DNA from: Pseudohongiella sp.
GTDB taxonomy: Bacteria; Pseudomonadota; Gammaproteobacteria; Pseudomonadales; Pseudohongiellaceae
Reading direction: 5' to 3'
Assembly (NCBI GenBank): GCA_030651695.1
Contig: JAUSCD010000015.1
Location: 186,001 to 250,000 of the forward strand
Length of the DNA: 64,000 bases
Below are positions 34,630-42,953 of this stretch, in pieces. The position numbers and the translations under genes were made by a program. Every line of letters starts with the position of its first letter. Position 1 is the first letter of the stretch. The notes under the pieces were generated by a model. It was not told where the DNA came from. It saw nothing but the letters and a program-made list of their open reading frames with translations, and did not search any database.

Positions 34630-35499
34630 TTACTTGAATACCACCGTTTTATTGCCGTTCACAATAATACGGTGCTCGCAGTGCCACTTGACTGCACGCG
34701 CAAATGCAGCACATTCCGCATCACGGCCTATCTGTACCAGTTCGTCGATGTCAAAGTTGTGATCGATTCTTTCGACGGCCTGCTCAATGATGGGACCTTC
34801 GTCCAGATCCGTTGTGACGTAGTGCGCGGTGGCACCAATAATTTTCACACCACGCATGTACGCCTGACGATATGGATTGGCACCCTTAAATCCCGGCAAA
34901 AATGAGTGATGTATGTTGATAGCCCGACCTGCCATCGCCTCGCACATACGCGGCGACAATATCTGCATATAACGCGCCAGCGCCAGTAAATCTACCTGCC
35001 TGTTTTTTATGATATCCAGCATGGCGTCTTCTTGCGCCTGCTTGGTCTCCGGCGTCAATGGCAGGAAATGGAAATCCAATCCGTACCACTCGGTAATACC
35101 GCGCATGTCTTCATGATTCGAGATCACACCAACAACGTCCGCAGGCAGCGCACCACTGCTCCACCGGTGCAGCAGATCATTCAGGCAGTGGCCATGTTTT
35201 GATACCGCAAGCATGACGCGGGGGCGTCTGCGCAGATCAAAAAAATTCCACTGCATATCAAACTGCGAGGCCAGTGTTTTAAAATCCTCATCCAGCTTGT
35301 CAGGGCCGGGGAGATCGGCCTCTGCTTCTTCGAATTCAACGCGCATAAAAAACCGGTCAATGACCGGATCACGATGTTGCGCAGCTTCGCTGATTGTGGC
35401 GCCACGCTGGAACAGGAAGTCGCTGACAGCTCTGACGATGCCATTCGCTTCAGGACAGGAAACAGTCAGAACATATTTGTTGCGGTTTTCAATTTTCAT
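34630..35499 (-). CDS. purU: Formyltetrahydrofolate deformylase PurU
   Basis: The 289-residue protein has an N-terminal ACT domain (YVLTVSCPEANGIVRAVSDFLFQRG). The formyltransferase fold follows, with GVISNHEDMRG, FHFLPLTPETK, LARYMQILSP and the catalytic INIHHSFLPGFKGANPYRQAY region plus GATAHYVTTDLDEGPIIEQ. It releases formate from 10-formyl-THF and so balances one-carbon units. I start at the ATG at 35499, which fits the E. coli length (280 aa); no strong ribosome-binding site is visible. It converges with the phosphodiesterase gene after 26 bases. Confidence 0.93.
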   Translation of the reverse strand: MKIENRNKYVLTVSCPEANGIVRAVSDFLFQRGATISEAAQHRDPVIDRFFMRVEFEEAEADLPGPDKLDEDFKTLASQFDMQWNFFDLRRRPRVMLAVSKHGHCLNDLLHRWSSGALPADVVGVISNHEDMRGITEWYGLDFHFLPLTPETKQAQEDAMLDIIKNRQVDLLALARYMQILSPRMCEAMAGRAINIHHSFLPGFKGANPYRQAYMRGVKIIGATAHYVTTDLDEGPIIEQAVERIDHNFDIDELVQIGRDAECAAFARAVKWHCEHRIIVNGNKTVVFK

Positions 35500-35699
35500 G
35501 ATGAATTCAGACAAACTCAATTGGCAAATGACCAGGCGCCGCATAGTAGCATTTTTTATCCGCCAGCAAACCCTGCCCCCCGATCAGGGGGTCTACAAAA
35601 TCACCCTGTTGACCTAGTCTACGCATGACGAATGCAGAGCCACTCCGGTGTCCTCGGCAAATCAGCTTTTTTATCAGACTGTATTCATGGAGCCATGTG

Positions 35700-36743
35700 A
35701 TGGAAATTCTCACCAATAAACTGCGCGCTGCTGCGCTAGGCATGACTGCTGCTGCCCTGCTGCTGGGCACCGGTGCTACGCTTGCACAAACTGCTGCGAC
35801 AATCCCGGCGGGCCTGGAAGGCACTTACTCTCTGACATTCGGCTCTGCACAGCCTGGTTCACCGCTGACAAACGGAACTGCTGTGTCCATGGTAATCGCA
35901 CCGGGCGGCACCATCTGTATTGCCGACTATGTGCTGGCCAATCCGGTTACTCAAAGTGGCAACACGGCGGAAGCATTCTGGGGCGTGCCCTCACTGGGTA
36001 TTAAACTGGCGCTTTCGAATATCAACACCGGCAGTTTTAACGAAGTTAATGTGCTCTCGACATCAAACCAGTTTTATGGACAATTCTCAGGCAGCAAAAC
36101 CAGCAACTCTACATCCTGTTCATTACTTGGAGGAGCACCACAGAACATCACCAGCATCACTGATATTTTCCGACTGGCCGAGCAGATGTACGGGGACTTG
36201 TTCCCGCCGGCAGCAGGCAACAATGCATACCAGATTATTGACGGGTATATTGCCCGCCAGTACACGTCGACAGGCACAGCCATTGGCATCAGAAACGGCA
36301 CTGTTTACGTACTGGGTGGCGCGTTCGGCGATACCCCCGTCACAATTGGCACAATTGCCAATACCCTTGCACAACTGACCGGAGGTCCTGTTGTTGAAGA
36401 ACCGGTCGTTGATATCCCTAAAGGTGACTACGACCTGACTATCTCCGGAACCGTCGTCACCAGCGGCATATCCACGCCTCTGTCACTGACTATCGAGTCC
36501 ATTCCGGCACCAGGTTCGGGAGATATAAATGATCTGGAAGATCAGGTACGGAAGGCATTTAAAGATGTCGAAGGCGTAAACCCTGACATGTTCAACAACT
36601 TCCAGATCAGCGAAGTCAGCGTGAGCGACAGCCGTGTATTCTTCCGTGCGCAGTTCTCCTCCACAATGGTCACGGCAACACCAATAGGTAACATCACAAC
36701 CAACATCAGCTACAACCTGACTTATGAATATCTGAAAAAGTAA
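35700..36743 (+). CDS. Secreted protein of unknown function
   Basis: I do not recognise a named family. The 347-residue protein has a signal peptide (MEILTNKLRAAALGMTAAALLLGTGATLA-QT). A beta-rich first domain (about 37-160) follows, then a short module EQMYGDLFPPAAG...GYIARQYTSTGTAIGIRNGTVYVLGGAFGD (about 163-215) that I have seen attached to many secreted proteobacterial proteins. A second beta-rich domain (about 245-347) contains SVSDSRVFFRAQFSS. Only two cysteines in the first half, at most one disulfide. GGAG lies seven bases before the ATG. A strong terminator follows, so it is probably monocistronic. Confidence 0.75.
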   Translation: MEILTNKLRAAALGMTAAALLLGTGATLAQTAATIPAGLEGTYSLTFGSAQPGSPLTNGTAVSMVIAPGGTICIADYVLANPVTQSGNTAEAFWGVPSLGIKLALSNINTGSFNEVNVLSTSNQFYGQFSGSKTSNSTSCSLLGGAPQNITSITDIFRLAEQMYGDLFPPAAGNNAYQIIDGYIARQYTSTGTAIGIRNGTVYVLGGAFGDTPVTIGTIANTLAQLTGGPVVEEPVVDIPKGDYDLTISGTVVTSGISTPLSLTIESIPAPGSGDINDLEDQVRKAFKDVEGVNPDMFNNFQISEVSVSDSRVFFRAQFSSTMVTATPIGNITTNISYNLTYEYLKK

Positions 36744-36805
36744 ACAGCAGTACTCTGACGTCAGCACCGAATTTCGATCGCCGGTGCCGGCGGACTGACC
36801 TTACC

Positions 36806-36837
36806 AAGGCCGCTGATCCTGTCAGCGGCCTTTTTTT
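36806..36837 (+). terminator. Rho-independent terminator of the secreted protein gene
   Basis: The perfect stem GGCCGCTGA/TCAGCGGCC with loop TCCTG is followed by seven T. It sits 63 bases after the stop at 36743. Confidence 0.92.
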
Positions 36838-36928
36838 ATGCTGCCTGGCACGCTATCCTTGGGCTTCAGGCATCGCAATGCGGCGCTCCTGTGGCCGCCG
36901 TGTCACGCCATCAATCGGGAACTTTTAC

Positions 36929-37363
36929 ATGTATTGTGCAGCTGGCGGCTTATCTGTGAGTCGGGTACTGAAACGCATACTGGCAACCGTGTCTGTACTG
37001 GCAGGTCTTGGCCTGATCACCGGCACCAGTGCTCTTGCACAAACACCTCCTGATGTCAGCGGCACATGGCGCGGAACTTTGGTCGCCGCACAGTACGACC
37101 CCATTGAAATTGTCTTTCACATTGAAGGCAGTGCCAGTGGTTACTCCGCCACGCTGGATATACCGGCTCAGGCGCGGACAGGTGTGCGGGTGGACAGTGT
37201 CAGCATTCGAGGTTCGAACATCATGATTAGAATGAATGGCATCCAGGCTGAGTATTATGCTGGCCTGGTGAGGGCTGAAGACGGCATCAGCATAGAGGCA
37301 CTGGACGGTGACTGGGGCCAATCCGGTGAACATACCCCCCTGCGCATGTTGCGTGAGCCGTAA
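36929..37363 (+). CDS. Small secreted protein, free-standing beta domain
   Basis: The 144-residue protein has a hydrophobic signal segment (VLKRILATVSVLAGLGLITGTSALA-Q). One beta domain follows: DVSGTWRGTLVAAQYDPIEIVFHIEG...SATLDIPAQARTGVRVDSVSIRG...DGDWGQSGEHTPLRMLR. This domain resembles the N-terminal part of some secreted alpha/beta hydrolases and beta-lactamase-like esterases, here without the hydrolase. Start is uncertain: ATG at 36929 (GGGA upstream) or GTG at 36956, which gives a more typical signal peptide. Function unknown. Confidence 0.65.
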   Translation: MYCAAGGLSVSRVLKRILATVSVLAGLGLITGTSALAQTPPDVSGTWRGTLVAAQYDPIEIVFHIEGSASGYSATLDIPAQARTGVRVDSVSIRGSNIMIRMNGIQAEYYAGLVRAEDGISIEALDGDWGQSGEHTPLRMLREP

Positions 37364-37434
37364 CAAGCCATTTCATTTCCAGGTAGTCCTACCAGAGGCA
37401 GCTCATCGCCACCACCCAGCATGAGGAATACACA

Positions 37435-37854
37435 GTGAAATATCTGCATACCATGGTAAGAGTCAGCGATCTCGAGGCCTCACTTGATTTCTACTGCCAT
37501 AAGCTTGGACTGACCGAGCTCAGCCGCAGGGAGAGTGAACAAGGGCGCTTTACGCTGGTATTCCTTGCGGCGCCGGGTGATGAAACGGCCCAGATTGAAC
37601 TCACCTATAACTGGGATCCGGAAGTGTATGGCGAAGGCCGCAATTTTGGACATCTGGCTTATCAGGTAAACAATATCTATGAGGTCTGCGCCCGTCTGCT
37701 GAAAAATGGCGTCACGATCAACCGACCGCCACGTGATGGTCGCATGGCATTTATACGCTCTCCGGATAATATCTCTATCGAGCTGCTGCAGGCTGGTGCG
37801 CCACTCCCGGCTCAGGAACCTTGGTTAAGTATGCCCAATAGCGGAAAGTGGTAA
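37435..37854 (+). CDS. Glyoxalase I-like VOC family protein
   Basis: The 139-residue protein matches lactoylglutathione lyase in fold and metal ligands: H5 (LHTMVRV), E55 (IELTYNW), H73 (FGHLAYQV) and E116 (SIELLQ). It would convert the methylglyoxal-glutathione hemithioacetal to lactoylglutathione. The opening MVRVSDLEASLDFYCHKLGL and NWDPEVYGEGRNFGH are typical of GloA. The start is GTG with AGGA seven bases upstream. It is followed by a weak terminator-like hairpin and folD. Confidence 0.85.
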   Translation: MKYLHTMVRVSDLEASLDFYCHKLGLTELSRRESEQGRFTLVFLAAPGDETAQIELTYNWDPEVYGEGRNFGHLAYQVNNIYEVCARLLKNGVTINRPPRDGRMAFIRSPDNISIELLQAGAPLPAQEPWLSMPNSGKW

Positions 37855-37862
37855 CCCTTAAG

Positions 37863-37907
37863 GGCGCCTGACGTATCGGCAATCCCCGGGCGCCGGATAT
37901 TTTTTTG
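37863..37907 (+). terminator. Possible weak terminator between the VOC gene and folD
   Basis: GGCGCC at 37863-37868 and 37889-37894 can pair across a 20-base loop, with seven T beginning at 37900, five bases after the stem. The long loop and gap make it doubtful. Confidence 0.35.
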
Positions 37908-38027
37908 CCTGAAGGCATAGAATGCCAGCCTTTTCTTGAGGCACGGGCAGGCCTCGTTTATCATTGCGCACTTTCCCGTACCGGCTCAAAAGCCGGCTCA
38001 ACACAGCGTCTTCGCGCAGAGGCCAGC

Positions 38028-38909
38028 ATGCAATTACTCGACGGAAAATACACAGCAGAACAGATCAAGGCGGAGATAGCTGAAGAAGTTGTGCGCATCA
38101 AGGCGCGTGGAGGCAAAATCCCGCATCTGGCTGCAGTGCTGGTAGGTAATGACGGCGCCAGCGAAACCTATGTCGCCGCCAAGGTTACTGATTGCAAACA
38201 GGTTGGATTCGACTCTACTCTGATCCGTCTGCCAGCTGATATCAGCGAGGAAACCCTGCTGGGACACATTGACCAACTGAACAGGAATCCGGACATCGAC
38301 GGTTTTATTGTACAGGTGCCGCTGCCTGAACATATCGACGAAACCCGCGTGACATTGGCGATTGCGCCTGAAAAAGACGTGGATGGTTTTGCACCAGCCA
38401 GTGTAGGCCGCATGTGCCTCGGTCTGCCTACATTTATCTCGGCCACACCAAATGGCGTGATGGAGTTGCTGAGGCGTTATAACATTGAAACCTCTGGCAA
38501 ACACTGCGTGGTGGTCGGTCGCAGCAATATTGTAGGTACGCCAATGTCGATACTGATGTCTCGCAACAGCAATCCCGGCAATGCCACGGTCACGCTGGTA
38601 CACAGCCGCACTCCCAATATGGTGGAGATTTGCCAGAGCGCCGACATCCTCATTGTAGCCATCGGAAAACCGGACTTTATAACTGCCGACATGGTCAAAC
38701 AAGGCGCCGTGGTGGTAGACGTAGGTATCACCCGGGTGAACGACAGCAGTCGCGCCAGCGGCTTCAGACTGGTGGGCGATGTACACTTTGAGTCTGTCAA
38801 AGAAAAGTGCTCGTTCATTACACCGGTACCCGGTGGTGTTGGCCCGATGACACGTGCATCGTTGTTGCAGAACACTCTTAAAGCACAGACTCTGCGCCCG
38901 CAGATCTGA
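38028..38909 (+). CDS. folD: Bifunctional methylene-THF dehydrogenase/cyclohydrolase FolD, Bacteroidota-like type
   Basis: The 293-residue enzyme interconverts methylene-, methenyl- and 10-formyl-THF. Key residues are present: [11 protein letters not shown] (substrate lysine), VDGF and the GRSNIVG nucleotide loop. Several motifs depart from the usual gammaproteobacterial form: [14 protein letters not shown] instead of a PCTPxG motif, an insertion [21 protein letters not shown], and [29 protein letters not shown]. These match the type I associate with Bacteroidota, suggesting transfer. The start is the ATG at 38028 with AGAGG five bases upstream; the open frame continues further 5' without support. 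It precedes an aminotransferase gene by 24 bases. Confidence 0.92.
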   Translation: MQLLDGKYTAEQIKAEIAEEVVRIKARGGKIPHLAAVLVGNDGASETYVAAKVTDCKQVGFDSTLIRLPADISEETLLGHIDQLNRNPDIDGFIVQVPLPEHIDETRVTLAIAPEKDVDGFAPASVGRMCLGLPTFISATPNGVMELLRRYNIETSGKHCVVVGRSNIVGTPMSILMSRNSNPGNATVTLVHSRTPNMVEICQSADILIVAIGKPDFITADMVKQGAVVVDVGITRVNDSSRASGFRLVGDVHFESVKEKCSFITPVPGGVGPMTRASLLQNTLKAQTLRPQI

Positions 38910-38933
38910 TTCAGCATTTCAAAGGACACCATC

Positions 38934-40130
38934 ATGTTTGAAGCGATCAAGAGTTTACCTTCCGATCCTATTCTGGGTTTGATGGCGGCATACCGTGTCG
39001 ATAACAATCCGCGCAAAATTGATCTTGGTGTGGGCGTGTACAAGGATGAACAAGGCCGCACACCCGTGATGCGTGCCGTCAAACAGGCCGAAACGCGTCT
39101 GTTAAAGAATCAGGATACTAAAACTTACGTCGCTCCAGCCGGCCAGGACAATTTTAATCGGTTGATCGCCGGTCTGATTTTTGGTGAACCCCTGGTCAAC
39201 AGCCTCGGGGGCCGACGCGTTACATTTCAAACGCCTGGCGGCTGTGGCGGGTTGCGGCTGGGTGCCGAGTTTCTGCAAAAAGTTAAACCCGGCGCCAAAA
39301 TAATGGTGAGCGATCCGACCTGGGCCAACCATATTCCTCTGCTGGGAGAAGCCGGTCTGGAAATCAGTAAGTACCCTTACTACGATTACACCAATCACGC
39401 GATCCGTTTTGATGCCATGATGGACAGCATCAGTAAAGCCGGCGCCGGGGATCTGGTGTTGTTGCATGGTTGCTGCCATAACCCGTGTGGCGCGGATCTC
39501 GATCAGTCACAGTGGCAGGAAGTCACTGCACTGGCGCAGAAAAACGGTTTTACGCCTTTTATTGATCTGGCTTATCAGGGCTTGGGTGATGGCATTGCCG
39601 AAGACTGTTTCGGCGTGCGATTGATGGCAGAAACCTTGCCTGAACTGATTGTGGTCAGCTCCTGCTCGAAGAATTTCGGCCTGTACCGCGAGCGTACAGG
39701 CGCCCTGACTGTGATCAGCGCCAATGCCGGATCCACTAATGCTGCTGGCAGTCAGATTGCGTCTATTGCGCGCAGCATTTACTCCATGCCGCCGGATCAT
39801 GGCGCAGCAGTGGTCAGTGAGATTCTGGGAGACAAGGCACTCAACGCAGACTGGGAAGTGGAATTGGCGGAAGTGCGCAACCGCATTAACGGGCTGCGCA
39901 CCGAGCTGGTTGACGCCTTAAAAGCTAAAGGAATCGATCAGGATTTCAGTTTTATTCAGCGTGAAAAAGGTATGTTCTCCTTCCTTGGCCTGAATGTTGA
40001 GCAGGTGCACTCACTGATCAACGACTACAGTATTTATCTGGTCGAATCCAGCCGCATCAATATTGCGGGTATCAATAGCAGCAATCTCGACTATCTGGCG
40101 GACAGCATCAAAAAAGTGCTGACCGCCTGA
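38934..40130 (+). CDS. tyrB: Aromatic amino acid/aspartate aminotransferase (class I)
   Basis: The 398-residue PLP enzyme follows the AspC/TyrB pattern: MFEAIKSLPSDPILGLMAAYRVDNNPRKIDLGVGVYKDE, the FQTPGGCGGLRLGAEFL phosphate loop, HGCCHNPCGADL (usually HNPTG), FIDLAYQGLGDG, and the PLP lysine in SSCSKNFGLYRERTG. It transaminates aspartate or aromatic amino acids with 2-oxoglutarate. Choice between tyrB and aspC is not secure. AAGGA precedes the ATG. It is likely co-transcribed with folD and converges on the usp gene. Confidence 0.88.
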   Translation: MFEAIKSLPSDPILGLMAAYRVDNNPRKIDLGVGVYKDEQGRTPVMRAVKQAETRLLKNQDTKTYVAPAGQDNFNRLIAGLIFGEPLVNSLGGRRVTFQTPGGCGGLRLGAEFLQKVKPGAKIMVSDPTWANHIPLLGEAGLEISKYPYYDYTNHAIRFDAMMDSISKAGAGDLVLLHGCCHNPCGADLDQSQWQEVTALAQKNGFTPFIDLAYQGLGDGIAEDCFGVRLMAETLPELIVVSSCSKNFGLYRERTGALTVISANAGSTNAAGSQIASIARSIYSMPPDHGAAVVSEILGDKALNADWEVELAEVRNRINGLRTELVDALKAKGIDQDFSFIQREKGMFSFLGLNVEQVHSLINDYSIYLVESSRINIAGINSSNLDYLADSIKKVLTA

Positions 40131-40146
40131 CGTTCGAGGAATGATC

Positions 40147-40578
40147 TTAAACGCGTACAGTCAGTACATCACAGCTGATGCCGTGCAATACGGCATTGGC
40201 AGTGGACCCCAGAACTGCACGCAACGGGCTGTGCCCATGGCTGCCAATCACCAGCAAATCGGTAGCAGACGATGCCACCAGCTTCTTGATTTCAGTCGCG
40301 GGTTTGCCACTCAGGAAGTGCACGCGGGCTGCAGGCACACCTTGTGCCGCTAATGACTCACGTGCCTTCTCGGCAACGCGTGCCTGGTGTTCCTTTTGGA
40401 CCTTTTCAAAATCCCCCATATTGAGCTCATAAGAGTAGCTGCCCAGCAAAGGTTCAAAAACCAGCGCAGCACTCAACTCCGCATTGTTCGCCGCCGCTAT
40501 CTGCGCTGCCCTTGCCACAATTTTGCCGGACTCTTCTGATCCATCAATTGCAACCAGTACCTTCTTATAGTCAGCCAT
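40147..40578 (-). CDS. Universal stress protein (UspA family)
   Basis: The 143-residue protein has the single Usp domain with the VAIDGSEES opening and the ATP-binding motif GSHGHSPLRAVLGSTA near the C terminus (GxxG-9x-GST). This places it with the ATP-binding branch. Such proteins aid survival in stress and low oxygen. Two FNR-type palindromes lie 90-155 bases upstream in the region shared with a divergent mini-gene, which suggests oxygen-dependent control. Confidence 0.92.
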   Translation of the reverse strand: MADYKKVLVAIDGSEESGKIVARAAQIAAANNAELSAALVFEPLLGSYSYELNMGDFEKVQKEHQARVAEKARESLAAQGVPAARVHFLSGKPATEIKKLVASSATDLLVIGSHGHSPLRAVLGSTANAVLHGISCDVLTVRV

Positions 40579-40668
40579 CCTTTGATTCTCCCGTCATTGA
40601 TTAATTACATGTGCTCAGCCTGAGCCATTTCCAGCGCAATCAGCCCGAGCTATTTCTTGCGCAAATAG

Positions 40669-40682
40669 TTGATCCTGGTCAA
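40669..40682. promoter_or_regulatory. FNR/ANR-type site 1
   Basis: TTGATCCTGGTCAA matches the FNR consensus TTGAT-N4-ATCAA in nine of ten specified bases. It is centred 50 bases from a second such site and lies between the divergent usp gene and the 36-aa membrane protein gene. Confidence 0.65.
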
Positions 40683-40718
40683 ACAAGCGCATCTCAGCAG
40701 ACTGCAACAATGCGCATT

Positions 40719-40732
40719 TTGACGTGGGTCAA
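40719..40732. promoter_or_regulatory. FNR/ANR-type site 2
   Basis: TTGACGTGGGTCAA is a TTGAC-N4-GTCAA palindrome, eight of ten consensus bases. Its centre is exactly 50 bases from site 1 and 93 bases before the mini-gene start, which leaves room for an FNR-activated (class II) promoter. Confidence 0.55.
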
Positions 40733-40818
40733 TAAATTACCACTGGGACAGTATCACGATAGAACCGCAGCTCATAGTCACGTATCAAATTTGGCATTTT
40801 CATTACAGGAGAGCAAAA

Positions 40819-40929
40819 ATGGAAGACAAAATAGTAGCACGCAACATCGGCATGGCCATCGGCGTGATCATTGTGGTTGCCTTTGGACTGGTCACCATTT
40901 CAACTATCATTGGTAACAGCCTGCAGTAG
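40819..40929 (+). CDS. 36-residue single-pass membrane protein
   Basis: ATG at 40819 is preceded by AGGAG with a seven-base spacer, the best ribosome-binding site in the area. The translation is a charged start (MEDKIVARNIG), one hydrophobic helix (about residues 10-32, rich in I, V, G, T) and a short polar end (GNSLQ). It is too short for default gene callers. Two FNR-type boxes upstream suggest expression at low oxygen, as for small subunits of respiratory complexes, but no homologue is recognised and the role is unknown. Confidence 0.65.
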   Translation: MEDKIVARNIGMAIGVIIVVAFGLVTISTIIGNSLQ

Positions 40930-40958
40930 TTCGCAGGCTGTGTGCTCTCCTGCCGGGC

Positions 40959-42032
40959 TCAGCGACGTCCCGGCAGCACTGCGCGCAATGCACTGGCCAT
41001 TTTACGCAGCGCCGCTTCTGTACTTGGCCAGTCAATGCAGGCATCTGTAACAGAAATACCATACTTTATTTCCTCCGGATCTTCCGGTATTGGTTGATTT
41101 CCCGCATTGATGTGACTTTCCAGCATCACGCCCATAATGGATTTATTACCGGCAATAATCTGCTCAGTGACGCTATCGAGCACTTCCAGCTGCAGCTCAT
41201 ATTGTTTGCGGGAATTACCATGACTGCAGTCCACCATAATATTTTCAGCGATTGCAGCCTTGCGCAGCTCTTCTTCACACGCTGCAATAAACGGCGCCTC
41301 GTAATTTGGTTCTTTGCCGCCACGCAGAATCACGTGACAGTGCGGATTACCAGAGGTCCTGAAGGCTGCAACTTTGCCGTCTTCAGTCACACTGATGAAA
41401 GTATTGACTGCACTGGCTGAACGGATAGCATTTACCGCAACCGACAAACTTCCGTCTACATTATTTTTAAATCCTACGGCTGAAGAAATCCCGCTGGATA
41501 ATTTCCGGTGTGTCGGTGACTCAGTCGTGCGCGCACCGATGGCAGTCCAGCTCACCAGATCCTGCAGATACTGAGGTGATATCAGGTCAAGTGCTTCTAC
41601 CGCAATTGGCAAGCCGAGTTCATTGATGTCCAGCATCAGCTGCCGACCGATGCGCAGTCCATGCTCGATACGGTGGCTGCCATCCAGATACGGATCGTAA
41701 ATCAGGCCTTCCCATCCCACTGTGGTGCGTGGTTTTTCGAAATACACACGCATCACTATCATCAGTGTATCTTTCAGCTCGTCGGCCAGCGGTTTGAGCA
41801 GCCTGGCATAGTCCATGGCAAGTGCGGTGTCATGAATCGAGCATGGGCCGACCACTACTAACAGCCGATGATCTTTGTTGTCCAGAATACCTTTGACGCT
41901 GTGGTGCCCATACAACACCGTTTGCAGTGCCATGCCTTTTAGCGGCATCTCCCTCTTCAGGGCCGCTGGTGCTGGCAGCTCTTCCTGCGAAATGATGTGC
42001 AGATTGTCGACTTCACGCGTTTTTACTGACAT
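40959..42032 (-). CDS. aroF: 3-deoxy-7-phosphoheptulonate (DAHP) synthase, class I
   Basis: The 357-residue enzyme condenses phosphoenolpyruvate with erythrose 4-phosphate, the first step of aromatic synthesis. It shows VVVGPCSIHD, MRVYFEKPRTTVGWEGLIYDP, TTESPTHRKLSSGISSAVGFKN, HVILRGGKEPNY and VDCSHGNSRKQ, all typical of AroF/G/H. Which feedback class (Tyr, Phe or Trp) it belongs to cannot be fixed by eye, so the symbol is tentative. The 3' end overlaps the perfect hairpin CTGCCGGG/CCCGGCAG (40950-40976), which lacks a T-run. Confidence 0.92.
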   Translation of the reverse strand: MSVKTREVDNLHIISQEELPAPAALKREMPLKGMALQTVLYGHHSVKGILDNKDHRLLVVVGPCSIHDTALAMDYARLLKPLADELKDTLMIVMRVYFEKPRTTVGWEGLIYDPYLDGSHRIEHGLRIGRQLMLDINELGLPIAVEALDLISPQYLQDLVSWTAIGARTTESPTHRKLSSGISSAVGFKNNVDGSLSVAVNAIRSASAVNTFISVTEDGKVAAFRTSGNPHCHVILRGGKEPNYEAPFIAACEEELRKAAIAENIMVDCSHGNSRKQYELQLEVLDSVTEQIIAGNKSIMGVMLESHINAGNQPIPEDPEEIKYGISVTDACIDWPSTEAALRKMASALRAVLPGRR

Positions 42033-42171
42033 AGGGTGATCCCGAAAATGATGACTGACTGTATTCTGGGGGCAGTTGCCCCGTCAATCAAGATTGCCGG
42101 GCATTACGGTTTACAGCAGGCGACGCAATACAGTAGATTCGTGCTTCGGATTTAACAGGAGTTTATGCACC

Positions 42172-42939
42172 ATGCCTTACACCCCAGCCCTCACGTACGC
42201 CCGCAAATTTGCCTGCATGGGACTGATGCTGGCCAGCAGCCTGAGTTTTGCTGCCGATGCCAGCTTTGAATCAACCCGCAACAAACTTTGGATGGCAATG
42301 GAAGGACCCGCACGAAGCCAGGCTGAAATTGCCCGTGATCTGGTCGAGCGTAAACCTGTCGAAACGCTGGAATTCTTCCGGTTCCGCGACAACATGCGGG
42401 TAATGGAACTGATACCAGGCGCAGGCTGGTATACCAAGATCCTTGCCCCGACTTTGCGTGGCAGTGGCAAGCTCTATCTGGCAATTGGTACCGATAGCGT
42501 TGAAGAGCAGGTGCTGACCCAGCCAGGTTTTGACGAAGTTGAAGTACTGCGCTTGCCGGAAGGTATGACGTTGCGCAATTTGTCAGCGTTCGAATTTGAC
42601 GTGACTGATCTTGATATGGTGCTGACTTTCCGCAACCTTCACAACATGAGCGAAGAAAGCCGTAAAGTGCTGAATGACGCTGTGTTCAAAGCCCTGAAGC
42701 CCGGGGGCTTGTATGGCGTGAAAGATCATACCCGTCGCCATCTGGAAGCAGACAACCGGGAAAACGGCCGCCGTCTTGATCCGGTGCTGGTAATCAAGGA
42801 AATTCAGGACACTGGCTTTGAACTGGTCGACTTCAGCTCACTGCACGCGAGCGAAGCCGACGCTTTGAATCTGGAAGTAGGCCACGAATCAGTGACCGGT
42901 CGTACTGACCGTTTTACCCTGCTGTTCCGCAAGCGCTGA
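42172..42939 (+). CDS. Exported class I methyltransferase-like protein (1)
   Basis: The protein (255 aa) starts with a signal peptide (KFACMGLMLASSLSFA-AD) and then has a Rossmann methyltransferase-like fold. Motif I is VMELIPGAGWYTKILAP near 89-105, followed by MVLTFRNLHNMSEES and ALKPGGLYGVKDHT. The usual acidic motif II residue (binding the SAM ribose) is not obvious. Export is odd for a SAM-dependent enzyme because SAM is not known in the periplasm. AGGAG lies ten bases before the ATG. A related exported protein lies at 59867-60607. Confidence 0.78.
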   Translation: MPYTPALTYARKFACMGLMLASSLSFAADASFESTRNKLWMAMEGPARSQAEIARDLVERKPVETLEFFRFRDNMRVMELIPGAGWYTKILAPTLRGSGKLYLAIGTDSVEEQVLTQPGFDEVEVLRLPEGMTLRNLSAFEFDVTDLDMVLTFRNLHNMSEESRKVLNDAVFKALKPGGLYGVKDHTRRHLEADNRENGRRLDPVLVIKEIQDTGFELVDFSSLHASEADALNLEVGHESVTGRTDRFTLLFRKR

Positions 42940-42953
42940 GTAAAGCAGCAAGA

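Noticed and set aside
37905-38027. N-terminal extension of folD from 37905
   Set aside because: The upstream frame is open but has no ribosome-binding site. FolD homologues start at MQLLDGK, and AGAGG precedes that ATG.
40611-40916. 101-codon ORF overlapping the FNR sites and the mini-gene
   Set aside because: It has no ribosome-binding site and no recognisable protein character. It overlaps the regulatory palindromes and a better supported 36-codon gene.
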